Shown: one piece after another, positions 25,957 to 34,354 of the stretch | Layout: the number at the start of each line of letters is the position of its first letter | Position numbering within the stretch: the stretch's first letter is position 1 | Source of the DNA: Erythrobacteraceae bacterium | GTDB taxonomy: Bacteria; Pseudomonadota; Alphaproteobacteria; Sphingomonadales; Sphingomonadaceae | Assembly (NCBI GenBank): GCA_027489065.1 | Contig: JAIYAM010000028.1 | Span: 1-64,000 of the forward strand | Direction of reading: 5' to 3' | Length of the DNA stretch: 64,000 nt | The notes under the pieces: model-generated | The model's input: only the letters and a program-made list of their open reading frames with translations | Database searches by the model: none | Told to the model about the DNA's origin: nothing | Made by a program: the position numbers and the translations under genes

Positions 25957-26684
25957 TGGCCGCTCGCAAGCGCCCGCGCCCCAACCGGCACTTTGCCGCC
26001 GCCCGCCGCGCCGCGGTGGGCCTCGCGCTGCTCGCAGTGGCGATTGTTGCGTGGCAATGGCTGATCGACCATCCGCAGCACAACCCCTGGGCCCCGCTCG
26101 ACCTCAATGACCCGCCGGGGCTTGCGACCCATGCCAAGTTCGCCCGCCTGAAGAACGACGTGGCCGAATGCCGCGCCGTCCTCGTGCGCAGCGGCATTGC
26201 CTTTACCCCCTTGCCGTCGTCCGGCGAGGGCACCTGCGCCCGGCCGGACCGCACGCTGCTCGCCGACTACCCGCTCGCCCCCGATACGCCGGCCGTGACG
26301 TGCCCGGTGGCCGCCGCGCTGGAGATCTGGTGGCGCGACAGCGTGGCGCCCGCGGCGCAAGCCATCCTCGGCAGCGAAGTGGCGCGGATCGAGCACCTCG
26401 GCGCCTTCTCGTGTCGCCGGATATATGGCGGCAAGGAAGGACCTTGGAGCGAGCACGCCACCGCCAATGCCATCGACATTGCGGGATTCGTGCTCAAGGA
26501 CGGTCGGCGGATCAGCGTGCTGAGGGACTCGAAGGGGGAGGGGAAGGAGGCCCAATTCCTGCGCGCCGTACGCGACGGGGCCTGCGCCAGCTTCGCCACC
26601 GTGCTCTCGCCCGAATACAACGCCGCGCACGCCGATCACCTGCACCTGGATCAGGACGCGCGCTGGTCGGGGGTGTGCCGCTAG
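25956..26684 (+). CDS. extensin-like family protein
   Basis: 242 residues with one N-terminal membrane anchor (about residues 15-37, AVGLALLAVAIVAWQWL). The C-terminal part matches the extensin-like C-terminal family (PF06904): four or more cysteines, SCRRIYGGKEGPWSEHATAN, AIDIAGFVLKDG and NAAHADHLHLDQ, the HxxxxAxDIxxF and HLH metal-site arrangement related to D,D-peptidases. It probably acts on the cell wall in the periplasm. It starts inside the dnaE2 stop codon (ATGA), so it may be carried along on the SOS transcript, although its function need not be related. Confidence 0.8.
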   Translation: MAARKRPRPNRHFAAARRAAVGLALLAVAIVAWQWLIDHPQHNPWAPLDLNDPPGLATHAKFARLKNDVAECRAVLVRSGIAFTPLPSSGEGTCARPDRTLLADYPLAPDTPAVTCPVAAALEIWWRDSVAPAAQAILGSEVARIEHLGAFSCRRIYGGKEGPWSEHATANAIDIAGFVLKDGRRISVLRDSKGEGKEAQFLRAVRDGACASFATVLSPEYNAAHADHLHLDQDARWSGVCR

Positions 26685-26736
26685 CGGTGCTTGCGGAAAG
26701 CCGCTAGCCTCCTGCCCGAAAAGGGGGAGACGATCC

Positions 26737-27621
26737 ATGACCAAGGCCATCCTGCTCATCGCTGCTGCCGCTCTCGCGCTTCCGGCAATCGCCGCGCCGC
26801 CGAGCGACATTCCGGCCGCTGTCTATACCGACCCGGTGCACGACGCCGCCAACCCGGCGCGCATGGAGGTCCTGCACATCCCGAGCGGGGACCTGGAAAT
26901 CAACGGGGTAGCCTACGTCGCCGCGGGCAAGGGGCCGCATCCCACGGTTGTGATCTGCCATGGCTGGCCGGGCAACGAGAAGAACCTCGACCTGGCGCAG
27001 GCGGTGCGGCGCGCCGGATGGAACGCGATAACCTTCAACTACCGCGGCGCATGGGGCAGCCCGGGCGCGTTCCGTTTTGCCCAGAACCCTCAGGACGCCC
27101 GGGCCGTGCTCGCCTTCCTGCGCGATCCCGCCAACGCCGCGCGGCTCGGGGTCGACCCGGCGAAGCTCGTGATCATGGGGCATTCGATGGGAGGCTGGGT
27201 GACGACCCTCGTGGCGGGCGACGACGAGCGCCTGCTCGGCGCGGGGCTGATCTCGGCGGCGAACATGGGGGTGATGCGCGGGCTTGATCGCGAGGGAATT
27301 CTGAACCTTGCGCGCGAGAATTCCGAGGCGCTCGCCGGCACGAGCCCCGAGCGCATGGCCGAGGAGCTCGACACGAACCGCGCGGCCTTCGACTTCCTCG
27401 GCGCCGCGCCGGGCCTTGCGAGGAAGCCGCTGTTGGTGCTGAGTTCGGAGGACGGCCTCGCCCCGCAAACCGATGCGCTGGTGGCAGCGGTGCGGCAGAG
27501 CGGGGGCACGCGGGTCACGACCTACCACGCCGCGACCGACCACAGCTGGTCTGACCGCCGGATCGACCTTGCGGCGCAGGTTATCCGCTGGCTGGAAACC
27601 CTCGTTCCGCCAGCGGGTTAA
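26737..27621 (+). CDS. secreted alpha/beta hydrolase
   Basis: 294 residues; signal peptide MTKAILLIAAAALALPAIAA. GGGGGAG lies about 8 bases before the ATG. The alpha/beta-hydrolase fold has an HGWPGNEKN oxyanion segment, nucleophile elbow GHSMGG (about residue 150), acid in SSEDGLAPQ and histidine in ATDHSWSDRR. It resembles dienelactone hydrolase/serine aminopeptidase-like proteins. Substrate is unknown. Its stop codon overlaps that of phoB on the other strand (TTAA). Confidence 0.8.
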   Translation: MTKAILLIAAAALALPAIAAPPSDIPAAVYTDPVHDAANPARMEVLHIPSGDLEINGVAYVAAGKGPHPTVVICHGWPGNEKNLDLAQAVRRAGWNAITFNYRGAWGSPGAFRFAQNPQDARAVLAFLRDPANAARLGVDPAKLVIMGHSMGGWVTTLVAGDDERLLGAGLISAANMGVMRGLDREGILNLARENSEALAGTSPERMAEELDTNRAAFDFLGAAPGLARKPLLVLSSEDGLAPQTDALVAAVRQSGGTRVTTYHAATDHSWSDRRIDLAAQVIRWLETLVPPAG

Positions 27622-28307
27622 GAGGCTTCGAGCGCGTAGCCGGCCGAGCGGACGGTGCGGATCGGGTCCTTGCCGCCTTCGACCGTGATCGCCTTGCGGA
27701 GGCGGCGGATGTGGACGTCGACCGTGCGCAGTTCGATGTCGGAGCCGGTGCCCCACACCCCGTCGAGCAGCTGACCCCGGCTGAACACGCGACCGGGGCT
27801 TTCCATGAAGAACTTCAACAGCCTGTACTCGGTCGGGCCGAGCTGGAGCGGGCGGCCGCGGCGTTGGACCTTGTGGGCCACGGGGTCGAGCTTGAGATCG
27901 CCGACCTCGATCGTCTCCCCGGCGAGCGCAGGCCGGATGCGGCGCATGACGGCTGCGACGCGGGCGAGTAACTCTCGGGGAGAAAAGGGTTTTGTGAGAT
28001 AATCATCGGCCCCGGTCTCAAGGCCGCGCACCCGGTCGTCCTCGGCCTCGCGGGCGGTGAGCATGATGATCGGAACATGCGCCGTTTCCTTGTCGCGGCG
28101 CAACCGGCGGCACACTTCGATGCCGCTGGTGCCTTCGATCATCCAGTCGAGGATGATCAGATCGGGCGTCTCTTCTGCTGCAAGAACAAGGGCTTCGTCG
28201 CCGTCGCCGGTGCAGCGCACCGCATAGCCCTCGTTCTGGAAACGGTATTCGAGCAGCTCGGACAGCGCGGGATCGTCTTCGACCAGCAGCAGTTTGGCAG
28301 CGGACAT
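27618..28307 (-). CDS. phoB: phosphate regulon response regulator PhoB
   Basis: 229 residues, the usual PhoB length, starting MSAAKLLLVEDDPALSELL at 28307 behind GGGAGG; an ATG at 28349 would add 14 unrelated residues. The receiver domain has phospho-Asp in LIILDWMIEG (about residue 54) and conserved Lys in DDYLTKPFSPREL. The OmpR-type winged helix ends with VDVHIRRLRKAI and PIRTVRSAGYALE. It pairs with PhoR and binds the PhoB box found at 32804-32821. It is separated from phoU by 252 bases that hold a parS site and a repeat array, so it probably has its own promoter. Confidence 0.93.
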   Translation of the reverse strand: MSAAKLLLVEDDPALSELLEYRFQNEGYAVRCTGDGDEALVLAAEETPDLIILDWMIEGTSGIEVCRRLRRDKETAHVPIIMLTAREAEDDRVRGLETGADDYLTKPFSPRELLARVAAVMRRIRPALAGETIEVGDLKLDPVAHKVQRRGRPLQLGPTEYRLLKFFMESPGRVFSRGQLLDGVWGTGSDIELRTVDVHIRRLRKAITVEGGKDPIRTVRSAGYALEAS

Positions 28308-28422
28308 GCGTGGATGCCTCCCTAGACCCGCGAAAACGGGCGATGGCACAGGCTATGTGTCACTTGCGCGACAGTTTGATGAAACGCGCCAGGAATTCAA
28401 CCGAACGATGGCCCCGCATCGA

Positions 28423-28438
28423 CGTTCCACGTGAAACA
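28423..28438. other. parS: parS centromere site (near-perfect)
   Basis: CGTTCCACGTGAAACA: the 14-bp core GTTCCACGTGAAAC matches the parS consensus GTTNCACGTGAAAC, with only the first outer base differing. It is intergenic between phoU and phoB, 26.8 kb from the perfect site at 1615. ParB binding is predicted. Confidence 0.88.
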
Positions 28439-28460
28439 TCGCAAAAAACCGCTGCTGGCG

Positions 28461-28522
28461 GGGGTCTAGAGCGGGTCTGGAGGGGGTCTAACAGGGGTCT
28501 GGGCGGGGTCTGGACCGAATCT
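28461..28522 (-). repeat. 11-bp-phased GGGGTCT array beside parS
   Basis: Six TCT elements begin at 28465, 28476, 28487, 28498, 28509 and 28520, exactly 11 bp apart, most preceded by GGGG. This is the reverse-complement form of the array at 1521-1614 and shares GGGGTCTAACAGGGGTCT with it. In both places, reading AGACCCC towards parS, the array sits on the same side of the palindrome. The gap to parS is 26 bp here and a few bases at the first site. The stretch 28308-28559 otherwise holds no gene. Confidence 0.78.
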
Positions 28523-28559
28523 GGACGCCGCTACGGCACCCCTGCGGACCGCACCCGCC

Positions 28560-29228
28560 TCAGCGATCGCCTTCCGGCGGGTAGACCCCGGTCGCGGCAA
28601 AGTGGACCATCTCGGCCACGTTGGTCGCATGGTCGCCGATCCGCTCGATATTGCGGGCAACGAACAGCAGCTGCGCCGCGCTCGATATGGTCGAGGGGTT
28701 CTCGACCATGTAGCTCACGAGGTTGCGGAAGATCGAGTTGTAGAAGCCATCGACCTTGACGTCGGTGGCGATCACTTCGCGGGCCAGCTCCGGGTCGCGC
28801 GCGGCATAGGCGGTGAGCACGTCGTGGACCATCTCGCCCGCCAGCTCGCCCATGACAGGGAGCAGCGTCAGCGGCTCGAAACGGGCGCGGCCTTCGATCA
28901 TGCCGGTGCGCTTGGCGATGTTCTTCGAATAGTCGCCGATCCGCTCCAGCACGCCGGCGATCTTGAGCGCGGCGATCACTTCGCGAAGGTCGTCCGCCAT
29001 CGGCGCGCGCAGGGCGATGATCCGCACCGCGAGCTTGTCGACCTCCATCTCGAGCGCGTCCATGCGCTTGTCGCGGGCCACCACCTGCTCGGCGAGCGCC
29101 TCGTCACCGCGCACCAGCGCGTCAAGCGATTCCGCGATGGCGACCTCGGCCAGCCCACCCATCTCCGCGATCAAGCCGCGCAGGCGGGTGATGTCTTCGT
29201 CGAATGCCTTGACGGTATGTTCAGCCAT
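28560..29228 (-). CDS. phoU: phosphate signalling protein PhoU
   Basis: 222 residues, all-helical PhoU fold made of two three-helix bundles. The first has EDITRLRGLIAEMGGLAEVA, RDKRMDALEMEVDKLAVR and LERIGDYSKNIAKR; the second has the matching NIERIGDHATNVAEMVHF. The E/DxxxD metal motifs are in both halves (ERIGDYSKN, ERIGDHATN). It links PstSCAB transport state to PhoR and restrains the Pho response when phosphate is ample. Its ATG overlaps the pstB stop (TGATG). Confidence 0.93.
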   Translation of the reverse strand: MAEHTVKAFDEDITRLRGLIAEMGGLAEVAIAESLDALVRGDEALAEQVVARDKRMDALEMEVDKLAVRIIALRAPMADDLREVIAALKIAGVLERIGDYSKNIAKRTGMIEGRARFEPLTLLPVMGELAGEMVHDVLTAYAARDPELAREVIATDVKVDGFYNSIFRNLVSYMVENPSTISSAAQLLFVARNIERIGDHATNVAEMVHFAATGVYPPEGDR

Positions 29229-29995
29229 CAGCCGTAACGCCCTGTAATGTAATCCTTCGTCCGTTCCTCGATGGGATTGGTGAAGATTTCCGATGTGGGA
29301 CCATACTCGACCATCTTGCCGAGGTGGAAAAATGCGGTGCGCTGGCTCACGCGGGCGGCCTGCTGCATCGAGTGGGTGACGATCACGATCGCATAGCGCC
29401 CCGACAGATCATCGATCAGTTCCTCGATCTTGGCAGTCGCAATCGGATCGAGCGCGCTGGCCGGTTCGTCCATCAGGATGACTTCCGGGTCAACGGCAAT
29501 GGCCCGCGCGATGCACAACCGCTGCTGCTGGCCGCCCGAAAGCGCCGTGCCCGAATCCTCGAGCCGGTCCTTGACCTCGTCCCACAGCCCCGCGCGGGTC
29601 AGCGAGCGTTCGACGATCACGTCGAGGTCCGCCTTCTTCTCGGCCAGCCCGTGGATCTTGGGGCCGTAGGCGATGTTCTCGTAGATCGACTTGGGGAAGG
29701 GGTTGGGCTTCTGGAACACCATGCCGACACGGGCGCGCAGCTGGACCACGTCCATGCGGTTGCCGTGGATGTCCTCCCCGTCGAGCTCGATCAGGCCGGT
29801 CACCTTGGCGGTGCCGATCGTGTCGTTCATGCGGTTGAAGCACCGCAGGAAGGTCGATTTGCCGCAGCCCGACGGGCCGATGAAGGCGGTGACGTAATTG
29901 GGCGAGATGTCGATCGACACGTGGTCGATCGCCTTCTTGTCGCCGTAGAAAACGCAGACGTCCCGCGCGCGGATCTTCGCGCTTTCGTCGGCCAT
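29228..29995 (-). CDS. pstB: phosphate ABC transporter ATP-binding protein
   Basis: 255 residues from the ATG at 29995. A GTG at 30018 that overlaps the pstA stop as GTGA is an alternative that would add eight residues. Walker [11 protein letters not shown]-loop [10 protein letters not shown] (typical of PstB), signature LSGGQQQRL and Walker [15 protein letters not shown] are all present. It is the cytoplasmic ATPase that powers PstCA for high-affinity phosphate import. Confidence 0.95.
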   Translation of the reverse strand: MADESAKIRARDVCVFYGDKKAIDHVSIDISPNYVTAFIGPSGCGKSTFLRCFNRMNDTIGTAKVTGLIELDGEDIHGNRMDVVQLRARVGMVFQKPNPFPKSIYENIAYGPKIHGLAEKKADLDVIVERSLTRAGLWDEVKDRLEDSGTALSGGQQQRLCIARAIAVDPEVILMDEPASALDPIATAKIEELIDDLSGRYAIVIVTHSMQQAARVSQRTAFFHLGKMVEYGPTSEIFTNPIEERTKDYITGRYG

Positions 29996-30012
29996 ATCGG
30001 GATGGATTACAG

Positions 30013-31302
30013 TCACCAGCGTTTCTCGAATTTGTTGCGGAGGTAGATGGCCAGCCCGTTCATGGCGAGCAGGAAGACCAGCAGCACGATGATAGCCGCG
30101 CTGGTGCGCTCGACAAAGCCGCGATCGACTTCGTCCGACCACAGGAAGATCTGCATCGGCAGCACCGTGGCGGGCGTGGTGAAACCGTCGGGCGGGGTGG
30201 AGATGAAGGCGCGCATGCCGATCAGCAGCAGCGGCGCGGTTTCGCCCAGAGCGCGGGCCATGCCGATGATGGTGCCGGTCAGCATGCCGGGCAGGGCGAG
30301 CGGCAGGACATGGTGGAACACCACCTGCACCGGCGAGGCGCCGATGGCGAGCGCCCCGTCACGGATCGAGGGCGGCACCGCCTTGATCGCGTTGCGCCCG
30401 GAAATGACGATCACCGGCATGGTCATCAGCGCCAGCGTCATGCCGCCGATCAGCGGGGCGGAGCGCAGGTTGGGGAACAGCGCGAGGAACACCGCAAGGC
30501 CCAGCAGGCCGAAGATGATCGAAGGCACGGCGGCCAGGTTGCTGATCGAAACCTCGATGATCTCGGTCCAGCGGCCCCGCGGGGCATATTCTTCCAGATA
30601 GAGCGCCGAGAGCACGCCCACCGGGAAGGCCAGCACCAGCGTCACCAGCATGGTCAGCATCGATCCCTTGAGCGCGCCCCAGATGCCGACCGCCTGAGGG
30701 TCGGTCGCGTCCGAGCGGGTCAGGAAACCGAGGTCCCAGTTGCGCGCCAGCTTGCCTTCGTCCGCAAGGCGCCTGGCGAGCGCCTGCATCTCGGGCGGAC
30801 CTTCGCCTTGCAGCGCGGAGGACAGCGCCGAGCTGGTCGCGAGGTGGAAGACCTTGCTCGATTCGAGCAGCGCGGGATTGGCGGTCAGCGCAGCGGCGAC
30901 ATCGCGCCAGGCCTGCGGGGAAATTTCCTGCGCGGCGTCCTTGCCCAGCTGCTGCTCCGCCACGGCGGTCAGGGCGTCGGGCAGGCCCTGCATTTCGAGC
31001 GTCTGCACCGCGGATGGCGCGGCCAGCGAGACCGCATCGCCTTCGACGCCGAGCGCCGCGAAATCGACGGTCACCTCGAGCTCGGCGCGCTGGAAGCCGC
31101 CGATGCCGTTGATCAGCATGTTGCCGAGCAGGAAGACGAGCACGGCAACCGAGAAGGCGACCGCGGCGAGGCCCATGAGGCGGAAATTGCGCTCGGCACG
31201 GTAGCGCTTGGCGAGGCGCTTCTCAAAGGCCGGCGTGCGGGTCGGGCCGAGCGGCTGCGCTTCCGCCAGGTCGGCGGGGCCGGAACGGGGGATGCTGCTC
31301 AT
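30013..31302 (-). CDS. pstA: phosphate ABC transporter permease PstA (extended)
   Basis: 429 residues, about 140 longer than E. coli PstA. After one membrane segment (about 43-63) there is a long extra periplasmic region (about 65-215, DUF3333-like; for example [20 protein letters not shown]). Then come the five or six permease segments with the transmembrane-domain loop [20 protein letters not shown]. The extension is typical of many alphaproteobacterial PstA proteins. It overlaps pstC by four bases. Confidence 0.92.
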   Translation of the reverse strand: MSSIPRSGPADLAEAQPLGPTRTPAFEKRLAKRYRAERNFRLMGLAAVAFSVAVLVFLLGNMLINGIGGFQRAELEVTVDFAALGVEGDAVSLAAPSAVQTLEMQGLPDALTAVAEQQLGKDAAQEISPQAWRDVAAALTANPALLESSKVFHLATSSALSSALQGEGPPEMQALARRLADEGKLARNWDLGFLTRSDATDPQAVGIWGALKGSMLTMLVTLVLAFPVGVLSALYLEEYAPRGRWTEIIEVSISNLAAVPSIIFGLLGLAVFLALFPNLRSAPLIGGMTLALMTMPVIVISGRNAIKAVPPSIRDGALAIGASPVQVVFHHVLPLALPGMLTGTIIGMARALGETAPLLLIGMRAFISTPPDGFTTPATVLPMQIFLWSDEVDRGFVERTSAAIIVLLVFLLAMNGLAIYLRNKFEKRW

Positions 31303-32684
31303 TCGTAGGCCTCCCGGAAGCGCCGGACGACGCGCAGGGCGATGAAGTTGAGGGCGAGCGTCACCATGAACAGCACGAAGCCCAGCGCGAAGGCGCTGAG
31401 GGTGGCGGGGTGATCGGTGCTCTGCTCGCCGGTCAGCAGCTTGACGATCTGCACGGTCACGGTCGACATCGGCTCCAGAGGGTTGGCGGTGAGATTGGCG
31501 GCGGGCGAGGCGGCCATGACGACGATCATGGTCTCACCGATGGCGCGGCTGACCGCGAGCATGATCCCGGCGACGATACCGGGGAGCGCCGCGGGGAACA
31601 GCACGCGGCGGATCGTCTCGGACTTGGTGGCGCCCATCGCGAGGCTCCCGTCACGCATGGCGGAAGGGACGGCGGCCATCGAATCGTCGGCCATCGAGGA
31701 GACGAAGGGGATGATCATCACCCCCATGACGATCCCTGCGGCCAGCGCGCTTTCGGTCGAGGCGTTGCTGATGCCGATCGCGACGGCCGCATCGCGGATC
31801 GCGGGGGCAAGGGTGAGGGCGGCGAAATAGCCGTAGACCACCGTGGGCACACCCGCGAGCAGTTCCAGCAGCGGCTTGATCCAGGTGCGCACCCGCGGGT
31901 CGGCATATTGGGTCAGGTAGACCGCGCTCATCAGGCCGAGCGGGATCGCGACGATCATCGCGATGATCGCGCCGATGAAGATGGTGCCCCAGAACAGGGG
32001 CACCGCGCCGTAGCGGCTCGCATCGACCGCCTCGGGGCTCGCCATGGTGTCGGGCGCCCACTTCAGGCCGAACAGGAAATCGACCGGCGAGACGACGCCG
32101 AAGAAGCGCACCGTCTCGAACACGAGGCTGACGAAGATCCCGAGCGTGGTCAGGATCGCGACCAGCGAGGCGAGCAGCAGGATGACCATCACCGTGCGTT
32201 CGACCTTGGTGCGCGCGCCGAATTGCGGGCGCAGCCGCAGGAAGGCGAGCGCGCCGCCGGTGATCGCGATCAGCAGGGTGACGATGATGCCGATGGTGTT
32301 GTAGCGCGAGTAGGCGTCGCGGAACGGGGCGATCAGGGGCTCGGCCTCATCGTTGAAGACGCCCGGCGCCTGCCCCAGCGCGACCGCGCGTGCCTCGCCG
32401 AGGAAGGCGTCGCGCTCGAACCCGAAGATCGGCAGGCTATCGGCAGCGGGCGAGGCGAGCACCGATTGCAGCACGAGGCTGGGAGCGATCGCGCTCCACG
32501 CGATGACGAACAGCAGCACCGGGATCACCACCCACAGCGCGACATACCAGGCGTGGTAGATCGGCCGCGAGGCCGGCCGGGTCGCCGCATCGCCCGTCTG
32601 GAAGCTCCACGCCTTGGCACGGCCCGCAAGCCAGCCGAGCAGGCCGAGGCCCATGGCAATGAGGATCAGGGTGATCGGCGACAT
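31299..32684 (-). CDS. pstC: phosphate ABC transporter permease PstC (extended)
   Basis: 461 residues, with a longer N-terminal half than E. coli PstC (319). There are three membrane segments and a periplasmic stretch (about 75-130, FGFERDAFLGEARAVALG) before the permease core with LLELLAGVPTVVYGYFAALT and the ATPase-contact loop AVSRAIGETMIVVMAASPAA. It pairs with PstA as the membrane channel for phosphate. No pstS binding-protein gene lies before or after it in this window, although phoR, pstCAB, phoU and phoB are all present. Confidence 0.92.
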   Translation of the reverse strand: MSPITLILIAMGLGLLGWLAGRAKAWSFQTGDAATRPASRPIYHAWYVALWVVIPVLLFVIAWSAIAPSLVLQSVLASPAADSLPIFGFERDAFLGEARAVALGQAPGVFNDEAEPLIAPFRDAYSRYNTIGIIVTLLIAITGGALAFLRLRPQFGARTKVERTVMVILLLASLVAILTTLGIFVSLVFETVRFFGVVSPVDFLFGLKWAPDTMASPEAVDASRYGAVPLFWGTIFIGAIIAMIVAIPLGLMSAVYLTQYADPRVRTWIKPLLELLAGVPTVVYGYFAALTLAPAIRDAAVAIGISNASTESALAAGIVMGVMIIPFVSSMADDSMAAVPSAMRDGSLAMGATKSETIRRVLFPAALPGIVAGIMLAVSRAIGETMIVVMAASPAANLTANPLEPMSTVTVQIVKLLTGEQSTDHPATLSAFALGFVLFMVTLALNFIALRVVRRFREAYE

Positions 32685-32803
32685 GGATGAAGACCTGTGG
32701 TTTCCTGCAGGAGTAGCGTTGGTGGTCGTATCGAAACGGTGTTGACCGGCTTGCTTCCCGCGCCCCCCGGCTTGTCTGCCATGGCGCGCGCATGCGGAAG
32801 AAA

Positions 32804-32821
32804 TAAGACAGTCTTATGACA
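32804..32821 (-). promoter_or_regulatory. PhoB box upstream of pstCAB-phoU
   Basis: On the minus strand TGTCATAAGACTGTCTTA: two TGTC(A/T)T(A/T)-type repeats 11 bp apart, matching the PhoB consensus CTGTCATAWAWCTGTCAT at most positions. It ends 120 bases before the pstC start and overlaps the last codons of phoR, whose stop is at 32814-32816. Confidence 0.8.
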
Positions 32822-34067
32822 TTTGCCCCGATTCCGCTTGCGCGGTCGCAGTGGCCGCGGATTCCGGAGGGCTCGCCGCGTCGGCGGGGTCCGGTTTCTC
32901 GCGCGGGATTCGCACCACTGCGCGCGTCCCCTTGCCGACTTCGCTGGTGATGTCGAGCCGCCCGCGGTGGCGTTCCACGATATGCTTGACGATGGCGAGA
33001 CCGAGGCCCGTGCCGCCCGAAGCGCGGCTGCGGCCCGGATCGGTGCGGTAGAAGCGCCGGGTGAGGTGCGGGATCTGGTCGGCCGCGATGCCTTCGCCCT
33101 CGTCGATCACGGTGACGCGCGCCAGATCGCCCTGCGCAAGGTCCAGCACCACCTTCACCGGCGAGTCCGGCGCGCCATATTTCAGCGCATTGTCGACGAG
33201 GTTCCTGACCACCTGCTCGAGCTGCTGGAGATCGCCGAGCACCACCGGTTCGGTGGTGAGTTCGAGCACCAGCCGGTCGAGCCGCTGCGGCCCCGCGGCA
33301 TCGCGCGCGGCGCGTTCGACCAGCGAGGCAAGGTCGATGCGTGTCGTGGGCGGATCGTGCTTTTCGGCCTCGACGCGGCTCAGGCTCATGAGATCGCTGA
33401 CCAGCGCATGCATCCGCTGCGCCTCGCGCTCGATGATGCCGAGGAACTTCTTCGCGACGCCCGTGTCGATCGCGCCGTCATCTTCCTTGAGCGTTTCGAC
33501 ATAGCCGAGGATCGCGGCGAGCGGCGTGCGCAACTCGTGGCTGGCATTGGCGACGAAATCGGTGTGCGCGCGGCTGATGTCGGCCTCGGCGGTCTGGTTG
33601 ATGAATTCCAGCATCGCCAGCCGTTCGTCGAGCGCCTGGCGATTGATCTGCCAGATGTCGCCGCGCCGCACGAGCCCGCGCACGATCGCGCCGCCCTGAC
33701 GGTCCTCGTTGACCAGCGAGATCGCCTCGGGCTGGCGCAGCGCCACGCGCGCGTCCTGTCCGATCACGTGCTGGCCCAGCATCTTGCGCGCCGCCGCATT
33801 GGCGATGGCGATGGTGTCGCGGTCGGTGACGACGAGCGGGATCGAGGAGTTCTCGATCAGGTCGCGGATCGAATCGGGGGTGAGGCGCTGCTTGACCTTG
33901 GTCTTGGGCGGCTCGGGCGGGCGGCCGGACGCGACCATCAGCGATCCGACCCACACCGTCAGCACCGAGAGCGCAATGATCACATCGGTGCCGAGCATCA
34001 GCAGCGCCGCGAAGGTCACCGCCGCTAGCAGGATGCCGGCGATGGGGGTGTTCTGGCTGCTGCCCAT
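32814..34067 (-). CDS. phoR: phosphate regulon sensor histidine kinase PhoR
   Basis: 417 residues. Two N-terminal membrane segments (about 7-46) are followed by a PAS domain (about 66-165, SIPLVVTDRDTIAIANAAAR), then the HisKA domain with FVANASHELRTPLAAILGYV (His about residue 178) and an ATPase domain with N box LVDNALKYG and G boxes TVIDEGEGIAADQI and GGTGLGLAIVKHIVERHRG. It phosphorylates PhoB when phosphate is scarce. It is the first gene of the phoR-pst-phoU cluster. The purine stretch AAGGGC precedes the start. Confidence 0.92.
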   Translation of the reverse strand: MGSSQNTPIAGILLAAVTFAALLMLGTDVIIALSVLTVWVGSLMVASGRPPEPPKTKVKQRLTPDSIRDLIENSSIPLVVTDRDTIAIANAAARKMLGQHVIGQDARVALRQPEAISLVNEDRQGGAIVRGLVRRGDIWQINRQALDERLAMLEFINQTAEADISRAHTDFVANASHELRTPLAAILGYVETLKEDDGAIDTGVAKKFLGIIEREAQRMHALVSDLMSLSRVEAEKHDPPTTRIDLASLVERAARDAAGPQRLDRLVLELTTEPVVLGDLQQLEQVVRNLVDNALKYGAPDSPVKVVLDLAQGDLARVTVIDEGEGIAADQIPHLTRRFYRTDPGRSRASGGTGLGLAIVKHIVERHRGRLDITSEVGKGTRAVVRIPREKPDPADAASPPESAATATAQAESGQMS

Positions 34068-34132
34068 GGTTCACGCCCTTACAGGCAAGCGGCGGGCGAG
34101 GAAAGGGGGCCGAACGCCGCGGCCGCGATACG

Positions 34133-34165
34133 AAAAAGGGCGGCGAGGCCGAAGCCTGCCGCCCT
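34133..34165 (-). terminator. terminator of the tRNA-Glu transcript
   Basis: On the minus strand the stem GGGCGGC/GCCGCCC, extended by AGGCTTCGGCCT as an inner arm, is followed by TTTTT (plus-strand AAAAA at 34133-34137). It lies downstream of tRNA-Glu and just before phoR. Confidence 0.75.
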
Positions 34166-34186
34166 GTTTTCAACCACCCTGGAAGG

Positions 34187-34261
34187 TGGTGACCCCTACG
34201 GGAATCGAACCCGTGTTTCAGCCGTGAAAGGGCCGCGTCCTAACCGCTAGACGAAGGGGCC
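34187..34261 (-). tRNA. tRNA-Glu (UUC anticodon)
   Basis: 75 nt including encoded CCA. On the minus strand: acceptor GGCCCCT pairing AGGGGTC, D-arm GTCTAGCGGTTAGGAC, anticodon loop CTTTCAC giving UUC, T-arm CGGGTTCGATTCCCG. Typical bacterial tRNA-Glu. Confidence 0.96.
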
Positions 34262-34354
34262 GTCGCGATTGCGAGAGCGCGCCTTTAGGGGGGTGATCAG
34301 GGACGGTCAAGCCCCGACTTGGCGAAAGAAGCGGCAAAAATTCGTCGCCCCTGT

